64,000 nt of DNA, taken from positions 62,001 through 126,000 of the forward strand of contig DASVPO010000009.1 in assembly GCA_036382855.1 (NCBI GenBank), read 5' to 3'. The position numbers were made by a program, and so were the translations under genes. Numbering within the stretch: position 1 is the stretch's first letter; every line of letters begins with the position of its first letter. Positions 34,417 to 41,202 of the stretch are shown here, piece by piece. The notes beneath the pieces are model-generated. The model searched no databases and had not been told where the DNA came from. It worked only from the letters and a program-made list of their open reading frames with translations. This DNA is from DASVTR01 sp036382855 (lineage in GTDB: Bacteria > Acidobacteriota > Blastocatellia > Pyrinomonadales > Pyrinomonadaceae).

Positions 34417-35562
34417 CTACTGGCTCTTGACTTCCGTTGTATCCAGAGCAGCTTCCGTCATTAACTCGAATTCGAGCGCTGCTGACGGGCGACGACGGAA
34501 GAAGTCGTTGACATCGGTCTGGAGTTTGAGTTGCGCGAGCGGCATACCGCGAGCGGCAAACAACTCCTGATAGCGCAGCGTTGCGCGCTCGCCGGCGCTG
34601 TCTGCATCGAGCGCAACGACGACGCGAAAGCGCGCGAGAGGCGCGAGCCATTCCTCCTTAAAGCCGCCTGCGCCGACAAGGCCGACCGCCGTAAATCCGT
34701 GGGCCAGGAGCGTCAACGTGTCCGTGAAGCCTTCGACTAGATAGACGATTGCGCCGCTCGTGAGAGCGTCCAGCGCGTCCACGTTATACAGCGATGGCAC
34801 GCCTCCGCGCATGTTATGCCAGCGCGAACGGACGCCGGAGGCCGTCGTGCGCGCCTGCAAATAGACTGCGCGCCCCTCCTGATAAAAGGGAAAAAGCAGG
34901 CGATGCTGGTAGAAGGTCAGATGAGCCTGCGCGTTGAAAAGGCCGCTCTGCTGCAACTCTTCGAGCGCGAAGCCGTCCAACATACGCCGCATCACGCGGC
35001 GATAGGCGCGCCGCGGAAAGTAGGCCACACCGGCGCGAATCATCGTCTCGGCGTCAATGCCTCTGCGCGCTAAGTAGTTGACGCCTTCTGTCTGTTCCTC
35101 TTCGCGGCAGATTTTCAGGAAGTGCTCGCAGACGGCGCTCAGACGCTCCAAAGGCAAAGGCTCAAGAGCTTCATGTTCCGACGTATCCGCGTCGGGCGCG
35201 GCGCGGAAAGCCAGCGATGCTTGCTGCGTTCGGTCGCGGCCGCCGATGCCCATGTCGCGCGCAATCTCTCGCACCGCACGGCCAAACGAAACACCCTGCA
35301 TCAGTTCGTAAAAACGGATCGCATCGCCGCCTTCATCGCGCGAGAAGCAATGAAAGAGTCCGCGCCGCAGGTCAACGGAGAGGCTGGGGCTGCCTTTGCC
35401 GCTGTGCGCGTGTGAAGGAATCGGGCAGAGCGTGTGAAACTGTGCGCCGCTCGTGCGTCCTTCATGGCAGTAGCGCTGGTAAAAGGAGCGATAGTCAATA
35501 CGCGCCTTAATCTCCTCGCACAACTGACGCAGGCCCGCGCTCCGTTGACCACTCGACTCCAT
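34417..35562 (-). CDS. DnaG-like Toprim protein with altered CHC2 zinc finger
   Basis: 381 residues from ATG 35562; an upstream ATG (35589) lies inside the heptamer array and is rejected. The N-terminal primase zinc-finger region reads CPIPSHAHSGKGSPSL to LFHCFSRDEGGDAIRF: Cys, His and Cys ligands are present, but the fourth ligand of the usual HCFGCG is missing. The middle resembles the DnaG catalytic core (YLARRGIDAETMIRAGVAYFP, RLLFPFYQEG) and Toprim appears as VYLVEGFTDTLTL and VVALDADSAGERAT. No helicase-binding C-terminal domain is evident. It may be a phage or mobile-element primase, or a DnaG paralogue; it closes the leftward arm of the XRE/ImmA block. Confidence 0.82.
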   Translation of the reverse strand: MESSGQRSAGLRQLCEEIKARIDYRSFYQRYCHEGRTSGAQFHTLCPIPSHAHSGKGSPSLSVDLRRGLFHCFSRDEGGDAIRFYELMQGVSFGRAVREIARDMGIGGRDRTQQASLAFRAAPDADTSEHEALEPLPLERLSAVCEHFLKICREEEQTEGVNYLARRGIDAETMIRAGVAYFPRRAYRRVMRRMLDGFALEELQQSGLFNAQAHLTFYQHRLLFPFYQEGRAVYLQARTTASGVRSRWHNMRGGVPSLYNVDALDALTSGAIVYLVEGFTDTLTLLAHGFTAVGLVGAGGFKEEWLAPLARFRVVVALDADSAGERATLRYQELFAARGMPLAQLKLQTDVNDFFRRRPSAALEFELMTEAALDTTEVKSQ

Positions 35563-35570
35563 ACGAATAA

Positions 35571-35696
35571 GGTAAAAGGTAAAAGGCAAAAGGTAAAAGT
35601 TTGAAAAGTGCGAAAGGCAGAAGAAGGGCGAAGCCGCTTTTCGGTTAAAGTGGTTTCCGCCTCCCTTTTGCCTTTTACCTTTTTACTTTTGCCTTA
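35571..35696. repeat. Inverted GGTAAAA/GGCAAAA array between the ImmA/IrrE and primase-like genes
   Basis: The left arm has four tandem units (GGTAAAA, GGTAAAA, GGCAAAA, GGTAAAA) at 35571-35598; the right arm at about 35664-35696 holds the inverted units CTTTTGCCTTTTACCTTTTTACTT and so on. A loop of about 65 nt contains a second weak stem. The ImmA/IrrE TAA stop is the edge of the right arm. Confidence 0.88.
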
Positions 35697-36350
35697 CGCA
35701 CGCGTCGCGCGTCCGTTTCCGCTAAACTGCTCGCGCCATCGCATTTCATCCGGGTGTCGCGCCTTATATTCCTGCCACAGGCGCGAGACCTTGATGCGGT
35801 ATTCGATTAACTCGCGGCTGACGTTGAAGTGCTGTGCAATCTCTTTTGAGGTCTTGCCCTTTAACACGAAACGACGAAGCGACGTGTAAGGCACTAGCGC
35901 GGCAGCCCCGACAGCGTAAGCAGCCTCCTCGTCATCGTCGTTGTAATCGCGCGAGACGGTCTTGCCGTTCTTATCTTCGGCGACGATGTGCAGGCGATTG
36001 GCCTTGTGACCCAGGAAGACGTGGCAGACCTCTTCCATCAAGGTCGCGTTGTTGCGCTGAGCGCCATGCCGCGGATTCAGAATTACGAGCCGCCAGCCGT
36101 TCGGCAGCGGTCGCGATGATGTTCCGCCCGACCAGGCGTTGACGCCCGTGCCGAGCAACTGCACACGCGTCTCCTCCGAGAGTCCCTGAATCTTCTCGAA
36201 GTCCACCACCATCAACTTCGCGTAATCCGCCAGCGCAAACGGGTCCAAAGGCTCGTCGTCGCGCCTCAGGCCCGCAAACTCCCTCAGGCCCTGCGCGCGC
36301 AACTCATACTGCCGTCCCTTAAACGTCGGCGGATAAAGAGGCTCGTCCAC
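35694..36350 (-). CDS. ImmA/IrrE-family metallopeptidase-like protein with altered zinc motif
   Basis: 218 residues from GTG 36350. The COG2856-type layout is visible: ALADYAKLMVVDFEKIQGL, a beta-hairpin segment RLVILNPRHGAQRNNATLMEEVCHVFLGH, DDEEAAYAVGAAALVP and a C-terminal helix-turn-helix (TSKEIAQHFNVSRELIEYR). The catalytic HExxH is changed to EEVCH: the first His is Glu106, while Glu107, His110 and His115 remain. Family members cleave a cognate XRE repressor (ImmR, DdrO) after DNA damage. The XRE gene at 37304-37726 is on the same strand, separated by an HNH gene. A TATAAT lies 8 nt before the start, hinting at a near-leaderless message. Confidence 0.85.
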   Translation of the reverse strand: MDEPLYPPTFKGRQYELRAQGLREFAGLRRDDEPLDPFALADYAKLMVVDFEKIQGLSEETRVQLLGTGVNAWSGGTSSRPLPNGWRLVILNPRHGAQRNNATLMEEVCHVFLGHKANRLHIVAEDKNGKTVSRDYNDDDEEAAYAVGAAALVPYTSLRRFVLKGKTSKEIAQHFNVSRELIEYRIKVSRLWQEYKARHPDEMRWREQFSGNGRATRA

Positions 36351-36357
36351 GAAATGA

Positions 36358-36363
36358 ATTATA
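36358..36363 (-). promoter_or_regulatory. -10 box immediately before the ImmA/IrrE gene
   Basis: TATAAT on the minus strand ends 7 nt before the GTG start, which would place transcription start at about the start codon. No convincing -35 box is present. If real, the ImmA/IrrE message is leaderless or nearly so. Confidence 0.3.
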
Positions 36364-36404
36364 CCTTTTGAATGGCACGAAATGTATAATTATCGTAAAT
36401 CTTC

Positions 36405-37199
36405 TTAGGATATGAGGTTTCGCCGAAACTCGTAGCGAGCTTCGTTGATATAAACAGCGATGCGCTCAGAATCAATCGAAGAATATGAAACTTTAGCGTA
36501 ATGCAACTTTCTGTGGCATGTCGCGCAAACGACCACGATGTTATCTGAACAATATGACCCGGGAATTATTTTATGCAGTTCAACGATATGATGTGCTTCT
36601 ATGTAATGCATACCGTTAAGTTGCATGAAACCTTGTTCGCCGCATATCTGACAAATGTAATCGTGAATTCTCTTAAGATAATCGGTCACTGCACCTGGCC
36701 TAGCAACTTGCTCGGAGACTGTACGACGTTTAAGAGGAATGGCATCTCGATAGCGCTGGTTAAACTGATTTATTCTTTCCTTGATGCTAGCAAGGTTGAT
36801 GCTATTAGCACTTATAATTTCAGCTTTAGCCGACTCGGTTGCACTCTCTAGTCCTTCCTTATCGAGTAAATCGAAAGCGTTGTAATACGCTGAAGCAGAC
36901 ATAGACCGAGCGCCGGGACTGAGTCGTACCACATTGTCTTGAATATACCCAACCCAGCGGTTGCGATTGCCAAGACTCTCGACGGTGAATAGTTCCTTCA
37001 CCCCAGTGTATGGCATTACATAAGCGTCATCCTCAGTTTCTGAGCCATAAATGACCATGCAAAAGTCATCACCGAACTGGTCTTGATAACGCTTTAGTTT
37101 GTCATGCGCGAAGTCAAACCAGTACTTTTCCGTACCTGCTTTCCTAATGTAATGACGCCCTGAGAGTATGTCACGATTTTCAAAAATGTAGTTCCCCAT
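36405..37199 (-). CDS. HNH endonuclease domain protein, AT-rich, probably acquired
   Basis: 264 residues. The C-terminal HNH domain is clear: CQICGEQG (first Cys pair), YIEAHHIVELHK (the HH pair), SDNIVVVCATCHRKLH (N, second Cys pair, final His). The N-terminal 150 residues (FDFAHDKLKRYQDQFGDDFCMVIYGSE, GVKELFTVESLGNRNRWVGYI) resemble the variable domain of small restriction-type HNH nucleases. Base composition is visibly poorer in G and C than all neighbours and codon choice differs, so recent transfer is likely. It lies between the XRE repressor and ImmA/IrrE genes, which normally adjoin. Confidence 0.85.
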   Translation of the reverse strand: MGNYIFENRDILSGRHYIRKAGTEKYWFDFAHDKLKRYQDQFGDDFCMVIYGSETEDDAYVMPYTGVKELFTVESLGNRNRWVGYIQDNVVRLSPGARSMSASAYYNAFDLLDKEGLESATESAKAEIISANSINLASIKERINQFNQRYRDAIPLKRRTVSEQVARPGAVTDYLKRIHDYICQICGEQGFMQLNGMHYIEAHHIVELHKIIPGSYCSDNIVVVCATCHRKLHYAKVSYSSIDSERIAVYINEARYEFRRNLIS

Positions 37200-37204
37200 A
37201 TTGT

Positions 37205-37287
37205 TTTCCGTAAGATGTGTGATTAAGAGGTAATAAATTAGGCGCTCGAACTCACACCTGAGCCGAGCGCCTGATAGATTACGGAAA
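37205..37287 (-). terminator. Nested hairpin after the XRE gene
   Basis: On the minus strand downstream of the XRE stop, AGGCGCTCG/CGAGCGCCT (37240-37248 with 37264-37272) forms a 9-bp stem followed by an AT-rich stretch. An outer 9-bp stem (TTTCCGTAA 37205-37213 with TTACGGAAA 37279-37287) encloses it. It probably ends the XRE message before the HNH gene, although the T-run is poor. Confidence 0.5.
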
Positions 37288-37303
37288 CTAAAATTCGCTT
37301 CGC

Positions 37304-37726
37304 TTACTTCCGCCTGTTGCGCCCGCGCGGGTCTTCGCCGGGATGGCTAAACTGTGCGTAGGCGACGCGGAAAAGCTCGGAGAGCGCTTTGGCCGTCTCT
37401 GGCGAGAGATTGCGGTCGGCGCGCAGGTGCGCTTCGACAATCTCCGGCGTTGATTCCTGCGGAAAATAGACGACTGCCGCTTCCTCGCCTTCGGCGCGCT
37501 GGCCGCCCATGATGCGTTCCATGGGCACGTTGAGCCACGCGGTCAGGCGCGCAATGTTGTCGGCGTCGGGCTTGCCCGTGCCGTTTTCGATGCGCGAGAG
37601 CGTCGAGGCTGAAACGCCTGTTTCATCGGCCACGTCGCGCAGGCTCAAGCCCTGTTCCTCGCGTTTGCGGCGGATGGCACGGCCCAGTTCCACCGTATTT
37701 ACTAAGCTTTTTGCAGATTCTGCCAT
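37304..37726 (-). CDS. XRE-family repressor (ImmR/DdrO-like)
   Basis: 140 residues, with GGAGG 9 nt before the ATG. The N-terminal HTH (RRKREEQGLSLRDVADETGVSASTLSRIENGTGKPDADNIARLTAWLNV, about 18-70) is a typical Xre fold. The C-terminal helical part (IVEAHLRADRNLSPETAKALSELFRVAYAQF) is the kind of dimerisation region found in repressors cleaved by ImmA/IrrE proteases. It is transcribed away from the SWIM-Rad52 operon, and the shared intergenic region holds several TGMAACA sites overlapping both promoters, so it probably represses both itself and the operon. Confidence 0.88.
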   Translation of the reverse strand: MAESAKSLVNTVELGRAIRRKREEQGLSLRDVADETGVSASTLSRIENGTGKPDADNIARLTAWLNVPMERIMGGQRAEGEEAAVVYFPQESTPEIVEAHLRADRNLSPETAKALSELFRVAYAQFSHPGEDPRGRNRRK

Positions 37727-37795
37727 AATTTACGGCCTCCTTCCGGCGCGCGTTCCTGCACACAAAACGGCAGTTCGCGCCCTCTAACATCCCAG

Positions 37796-37824
37796 AACAT
37801 ATCACAGGAAAATTTTAGATGCAA
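37796..37824 (-). promoter_or_regulatory. Promoter of the XRE repressor gene
   Basis: TTGCAT (37824 to 37819) and TATGTT (37801 to 37796) stand 17 nt apart on the minus strand, about 70 nt before the start codon. A TGCAACA site (37820-37826) overlaps the -35 box, consistent with autoregulation. Confidence 0.45.
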
Positions 37825-37839
37825 CACTTTGTTTTATGC

Positions 37840-37868
37840 TTGCAACAAGATGGGACTCGTGGTACACT
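37840..37868 (+). promoter_or_regulatory. Promoter of the SWIM-Rad52 operon
   Basis: TTGCAA at 37840-37845 and TACACT at 37863-37868 are separated by exactly 17 nt. The -35 lies within a TGCAACA site and the -10 abuts the TGTTTCA palindrome, so bound repressor would block polymerase. Confidence 0.5.
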
Positions 37869-37898
37869 GTTTCACGTATGAAACAGGTGCATGAAACA
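37868..37898. promoter_or_regulatory. Operator: palindrome TGTTTCA-CGTA-TGAAACA plus an extra half-site
   Basis: A perfect 7-bp inverted repeat (37868-37874 and 37879-37885, 4-nt spacer) sits on the -10/+1 region of the operon promoter. Another TGAAACA follows at 37892-37898, and related TGCAACA half-sites stand at 37820-37826 and 37841-37847, 21 bp apart. The natural candidate ligand is the divergent XRE protein. Confidence 0.6.
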
Positions 37899-37928
37899 GC
37901 CTGTGGCGGTACGAGAGGAACAAGAGTC

Positions 37929-38132
37929 GTGAGCCAAGAATATATCTGGGAAACGTTCGATAATTTGTTCAAGACGGTGCACCGTCAGGGCCGCCGCGTC
38001 GAGGAACTCGAAGCGCGCATCGCCCAGTTGGAACATCGCCTGAGCGAGCCGTCGCCCAAGCAGCCCGCGCAGCAGCAGCAGGCACAGCCCCTCAGCAGTT
38101 TTGATGAGATGCCCGCCGAGCGCGCGGCCTAG
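37929..38132 (+). CDS. Small coiled-coil protein, first gene of the SWIM-Rad52 operon
   Basis: 67 residues from GTG 37929, preceded by GAGAGG and AAGAG; an ATG at 37878 lies inside the operator palindrome and is unlikely. The N-terminal half (YIWETFDNLFKTVHRQGRRVEELEARIAQLEHRL) shows heptad spacing for a short coiled coil; the C-terminal half is Gln/Pro rich. I recognise no family. It sits 21 nt before the SWIM-Rad52 gene and is probably made under the same repressor. Confidence 0.65.
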   Translation: MSQEYIWETFDNLFKTVHRQGRRVEELEARIAQLEHRLSEPSPKQPAQQQQAQPLSSFDEMPAERAA

Positions 38133-38153
38133 AGATACGGAGGATTTTGAGCC

Positions 38154-39452
38154 ATGTCAGCAACGACCATACAAGCCGGAACAACCGACAAAAAAGCGAT
38201 CATGCGCGACAAGCGTGCGCAGGGCATCGCGGCGATGGGATTGGTGACGCGCGAAGGCGACCGTTTTCGCGTGGCGACGCCGACCCTTCGCGGGCGCAAG
38301 AGCAGTTACGAAGTCTGGCGCGATGATGCTGGCAAGGTTCGCTGCTCGTGTCTCGAATACGAAGAGCAGGCGACGGAAGACACATCTTTCCGCTGCGAGC
38401 ACATACTCGCCGTCAAGCATTCGCTTCTGGCGAAAAACACGGAAGCGGTAACGAAGCAACAACCGGCAACGTCACAGCAGCCCGCCGCAGAGCAGGCCGT
38501 TGTGAAGGAACCGGCGGTTGCGCCCAACACAAACACAAACGCATCCGAGAAGCGTGAGGCACAGAAGGCTGAAAGTGCAGCCCCAGCGGTCGCACGCTCC
38601 GAACGGGAGCAGGCGGAAGTTGAAGAAGTCAGGACGGCGGCGACGAAGAAAGCCGCCGCGGAAGTCTCCAACGTTCACTCGCTCGCGAATCACACAAACA
38701 TTGAGGAGCAAGAAATGAGCAAGAATCAAGAGAGAACGAAAACAGCCATCGCCCGCGCGACTGAAACAGAAGATTCGCGTGAGATGGCACTGACGGCCGA
38801 GCCGGTCGCACCCGTTATGCCGCTCGCCTTTACCAACACCCTGCGCGCTCTCAAGCAGCAGGTTGACCCCAACGTTATCAAGACCCGCGAGGGCTGGAAA
38901 GATCGTCAGGGCAACACGCACATGGTCGAGTATGTCGAGTGGCACACGGTCGCGGACATCCTTGACCGCGTTGCTCCGACATGGCAGCACGCCGTCCGCA
39001 ACGTCACACAGATTGGCGACATGGTGGCCGTCACCGCCGCCATCACGATTGACGGCGTGACGCGCGAAGGCGTCGGCACAGGCACAGCCGAAAGCGAGAT
39101 GGGCATCAAGAAGGCCGAGCACGACGCTTTGAAGCGCGCGGCCGTGAAGTTCGGCATCGCGCGCGAGTTGTACCAGCGCGAGTCGGAAGTCATAGAGAAG
39201 GAAGGCGCTGCCACTCCGGCAGAGTTTCCGCGCGACCCCTTGGCGAAGTCTATGGCAGACCTCGTCACACCGAAGCAGCTTGGCATGATCCGTGCGCTGG
39301 CCCGCGAGGCCGGTGTGGATGTCGAAGAAGAGTGCCAGAACGTTTTGCGTTGCAAGACGGATGAGTTGTCGAAGCGCGCCGCCTCAAGCTTCATTGACCA
39401 TCTGAAAGGTCTGCAACAGGAAGCGCTGGGCGGTATGCGCCGCGCGAGCTAA
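38154..39452 (+). CDS. SWIM zinc finger fused to a Rad52/DdrA-like single-strand annealing domain
   Basis: 432 residues, with GGAGG before the ATG. Residues 64-83 form a SWIM finger (CSC, 14 residues, CEH). A low-complexity Glu/Ala/Gln linker follows to about 187. Residues about 225-345 match the Rad52/DdrA pattern: VEYVEWHTVADILDRVAPTW, VAVTAAITIDGVTREGVGTG, ESEMGIKKAEHDALKRAAVKFGIARELY. A small C-terminal helical domain (TPKQLGMIRALAREAGVD) ends the protein. Rad52-type proteins bind DNA ends and anneal strands. An in-frame ATG at 38715 has AGGAG 6 nt before it and could start a Rad52-only form. Confidence 0.85.
   Translation: MSATTIQAGTTDKKAIMRDKRAQGIAAMGLVTREGDRFRVATPTLRGRKSSYEVWRDDAGKVRCSCLEYEEQATEDTSFRCEHILAVKHSLLAKNTEAVTKQQPATSQQPAAEQAVVKEPAVAPNTNTNASEKREAQKAESAAPAVARSEREQAEVEEVRTAATKKAAAEVSNVHSLANHTNIEEQEMSKNQERTKTAIARATETEDSREMALTAEPVAPVMPLAFTNTLRALKQQVDPNVIKTREGWKDRQGNTHMVEYVEWHTVADILDRVAPTWQHAVRNVTQIGDMVAVTAAITIDGVTREGVGTGTAESEMGIKKAEHDALKRAAVKFGIARELYQRESEVIEKEGAATPAEFPRDPLAKSMADLVTPKQLGMIRALAREAGVDVEEECQNVLRCKTDELSKRAASSFIDHLKGLQQEALGGMRRAS
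38704..38717 (+). promoter_or_regulatory. Internal ribosome-binding site and start inside the SWIM-Rad52 gene
   Basis: AGGAG at 38704-38708 stands 6 nt before an in-frame ATG at 38715. Translation from here would give a 245-residue Rad52 protein without the SWIM domain. It is either used for a second isoform or a relic of two genes that fused. Confidence 0.5.
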
Positions 39453-39567
39453 CTAAGCGGACGGGGGCGACTCGTACGTTAAGGAAAGCGTGGTGGAAGA
39501 CAACCGCTCTTTCTGATGTTCGCCTCCGTCTCCCTTCTCCATGTCTTATCGAGGAGGTTTGAAAAGA

Positions 39568-40092
39568 ATGATGACACAGCAACTACTTGAAGAGATGAAA
39601 CCGCTGTCGCTCGAACTCGATTATGCGGACGAGCCGGCAGCAACCGCGCGACCCGGACAGACGGAAGAGTCTGCTGCGGCCGAAGCGGAAGAGACTCGCT
39701 CGAAGAAAGAGCAAATTCTGGCTCTCTATGAGAGCGGTATATCGGACATCGCACAGATTGTGCGTCGCGTGGCCGCGCGGCCTTCCTACGTCGCGCAGGT
39801 GCTGCAAGGCGCAGGTCTGATTTCCGGCTACTTTGACCTTTACACGACGACGGCCCGCGAGCAGAACGTCTACTCACGTTTCTTTCGTAACGTGCTTAGT
39901 TTCAAAACCGTCGAGGCGGCACGCGAATCAGTGCAGAAGATTGACCGCCTCTACAACTATTTCGAACGTCTGGGAGATCGTGCCGGTCAGCATCAGGCGA
40001 TGGTCCTGGCGCTGACAGGCAAGAACCGCGCGCGTTGGAGCGGGAAGCAGGAAGAGTCTGAAGTTTTCAGTGAATGGCTCGCCGCACATTAA
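39568..40092 (+). CDS. Helix-turn-helix protein, third gene of the SWIM-Rad52 operon
   Basis: 174 residues from ATG 39568, 11 nt after GAGGAGG; an ATG at 39541 precedes that site and is unlikely. A homeodomain-like HTH spans about residues 43-85 (KKEQILALYESGISDIAQIVRRVAARPSYVAQVLQGAGLI). The C-terminal half (VYSRFFRNVLSFKTVEAARESVQKIDRLYNYFERLGDRAGQHQAMVLALTGKNRAR) is helical and unfamiliar. No known function; the position suggests a DNA-binding partner of the Rad52-like protein. Confidence 0.75.
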   Translation: MMTQQLLEEMKPLSLELDYADEPAATARPGQTEESAAAEAEETRSKKEQILALYESGISDIAQIVRRVAARPSYVAQVLQGAGLISGYFDLYTTTAREQNVYSRFFRNVLSFKTVEAARESVQKIDRLYNYFERLGDRAGQHQAMVLALTGKNRARWSGKQEESEVFSEWLAAH

Positions 40093-40466
40093 GAGCCAAG
40101 TAAATTTTTAAGAGTGAACACATAAGGTTTGACGCTCTCCGTCAAGAGCGGAACAAGGAAGGGTTTGAAAGGTGAGTTTTCGATCTACTCGGAAGCTCAC
40201 CTTTCTTTTTGTCAAGGCATTGTTTAAGCCGCGCCTGCGGCGCTAACCGCGAAGAAGGACGCGGCCGTCCCTCGCCACAATCGAACTACCTCGCAAACGA
40301 AGAGCGGGCTCTTGCTGTCCGACACAGAGTGTTGGCCCAAAGTCCCGCCCGCGTTCCCTCTCTTTTTAGGGGAACTTAAAGCAAAACACCTCGCAGGATA
40401 AAAAACCGGGCGCGCCTGTTTTCAACTAAAGATGCGCCACAACTACTAACTAAAAGGAGCAAAGTT
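40093..40466. other. Intergenic region after the SWIM-Rad52 operon
   Basis: This 374-nt gap holds the strong terminator described separately and, before the next gene, a clear AAAAGGAG ribosome-binding site. No convincing open frame or RNA fold was seen in the remaining 250 nt. Confidence 0.5.
40167..40210 (+). terminator. Intrinsic terminator of the SWIM-Rad52 operon
   Basis: GAAAGGTGAG (40167-40176) pairs perfectly with CTCACCTTTC (40196-40205), followed directly by TTTTT. It lies 75 nt after the last stop codon. Confidence 0.88.
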
Positions 40467-40958
40467 ATGAGAAAGCATTTGAGCTTAATCGTGGTCCTGT
40501 TTGTCCTGTCCGTCTGCGGTCTCTGCGCGGTAGCCGCTAGCAACGCTGCGGCCGAAACTTCGCAGCAAGCAATCGCCGCGCAGATTATCGCGCGCGAAAA
40601 GGCGGCCTTCGATGCGTGGCAAAAGAAGGACAAAGCCTTCTGGGCCGACTATCTGGCCGAAGATGCGACAGCCTTCTTCTCGCAAAGCCCTTACCTCGAA
40701 TCCGACCCCAAAACAAACTTCCTGCCCAAATTCGAGCAGTACACGGAGATGATGAAGACTCTGGACTTCCAGATGTACAACCCGCGCGTGCAAGCTTACG
40801 GCGACACAGCCATTCTCACCTACAACGCATCCTCGACGGTCAACTTCGCAGGGCGCACCATGAGCTATACCAGCAAGGTGACATCCGTCTATGCCAAACA
40901 GGGCAACACATGGCGCGTCGTCCACACGCATGAATCAATGAATCCCGGTGCGCAGTAA
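40467..40958 (+). CDS. Secreted DUF4440/SnoaL-like protein
   Basis: 163 residues. A signal peptide (LSLIVVLFVLSVCGLCAVAASNAAAE) is followed by an NTF2-like alpha/beta-cone domain: IIAREKAAFDAWQKKDKAFWADYLAEDATAFF at the start and SVYAKQGNTWRVVHTHES at the end are typical of DUF4440. Members range from ketosteroid-isomerase-like enzymes to binding proteins, and the ligand cannot be predicted. AAAAGGAG precedes the ATG. It appears to be a single-gene unit. Confidence 0.88.
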   Translation: MRKHLSLIVVLFVLSVCGLCAVAASNAAAETSQQAIAAQIIAREKAAFDAWQKKDKAFWADYLAEDATAFFSQSPYLESDPKTNFLPKFEQYTEMMKTLDFQMYNPRVQAYGDTAILTYNASSTVNFAGRTMSYTSKVTSVYAKQGNTWRVVHTHESMNPGAQ

Positions 40959-41011
40959 GCCTCGTGAAAGGCGAGAAGAAGCGAACTCCGGCCCGCCAGC
41001 GACAGTTCGAC

Positions 41012-41039
41012 GATAGCCCGGCCAAACGGTCGGGCTATT
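41012..41039 (+). terminator. Hairpin after the DUF4440 gene
   Basis: ATAGCCCG (41013-41020) pairs with CGGGCTAT (41031-41038) over a 10-nt loop, with a flanking G-T pair. The following bases are only mildly T-rich, so termination would be weak. Confidence 0.4.
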
Positions 41040-41202
41040 GTCATTAGCGTAAGCTCTTGTTGGCCCAAAAGCTGACGCGCGCGTGAAGCAGTTAACAAAA
41101 ACTTTTCAAAGCCGCACGCTCTTTTGCATCACGCGTGATAAACTACGGGGACTTTCGTTTTATCGTGAGAAGGGCCAATACATCGAGGGGGAATCAAGAG
41201 GG

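Noticed and set aside
34417..40210. A complete prophage
   Set aside because: There is a repressor, protease, primase-like and annealing protein, but no integrase, terminase, capsid or tail gene and no visible attachment repeats.
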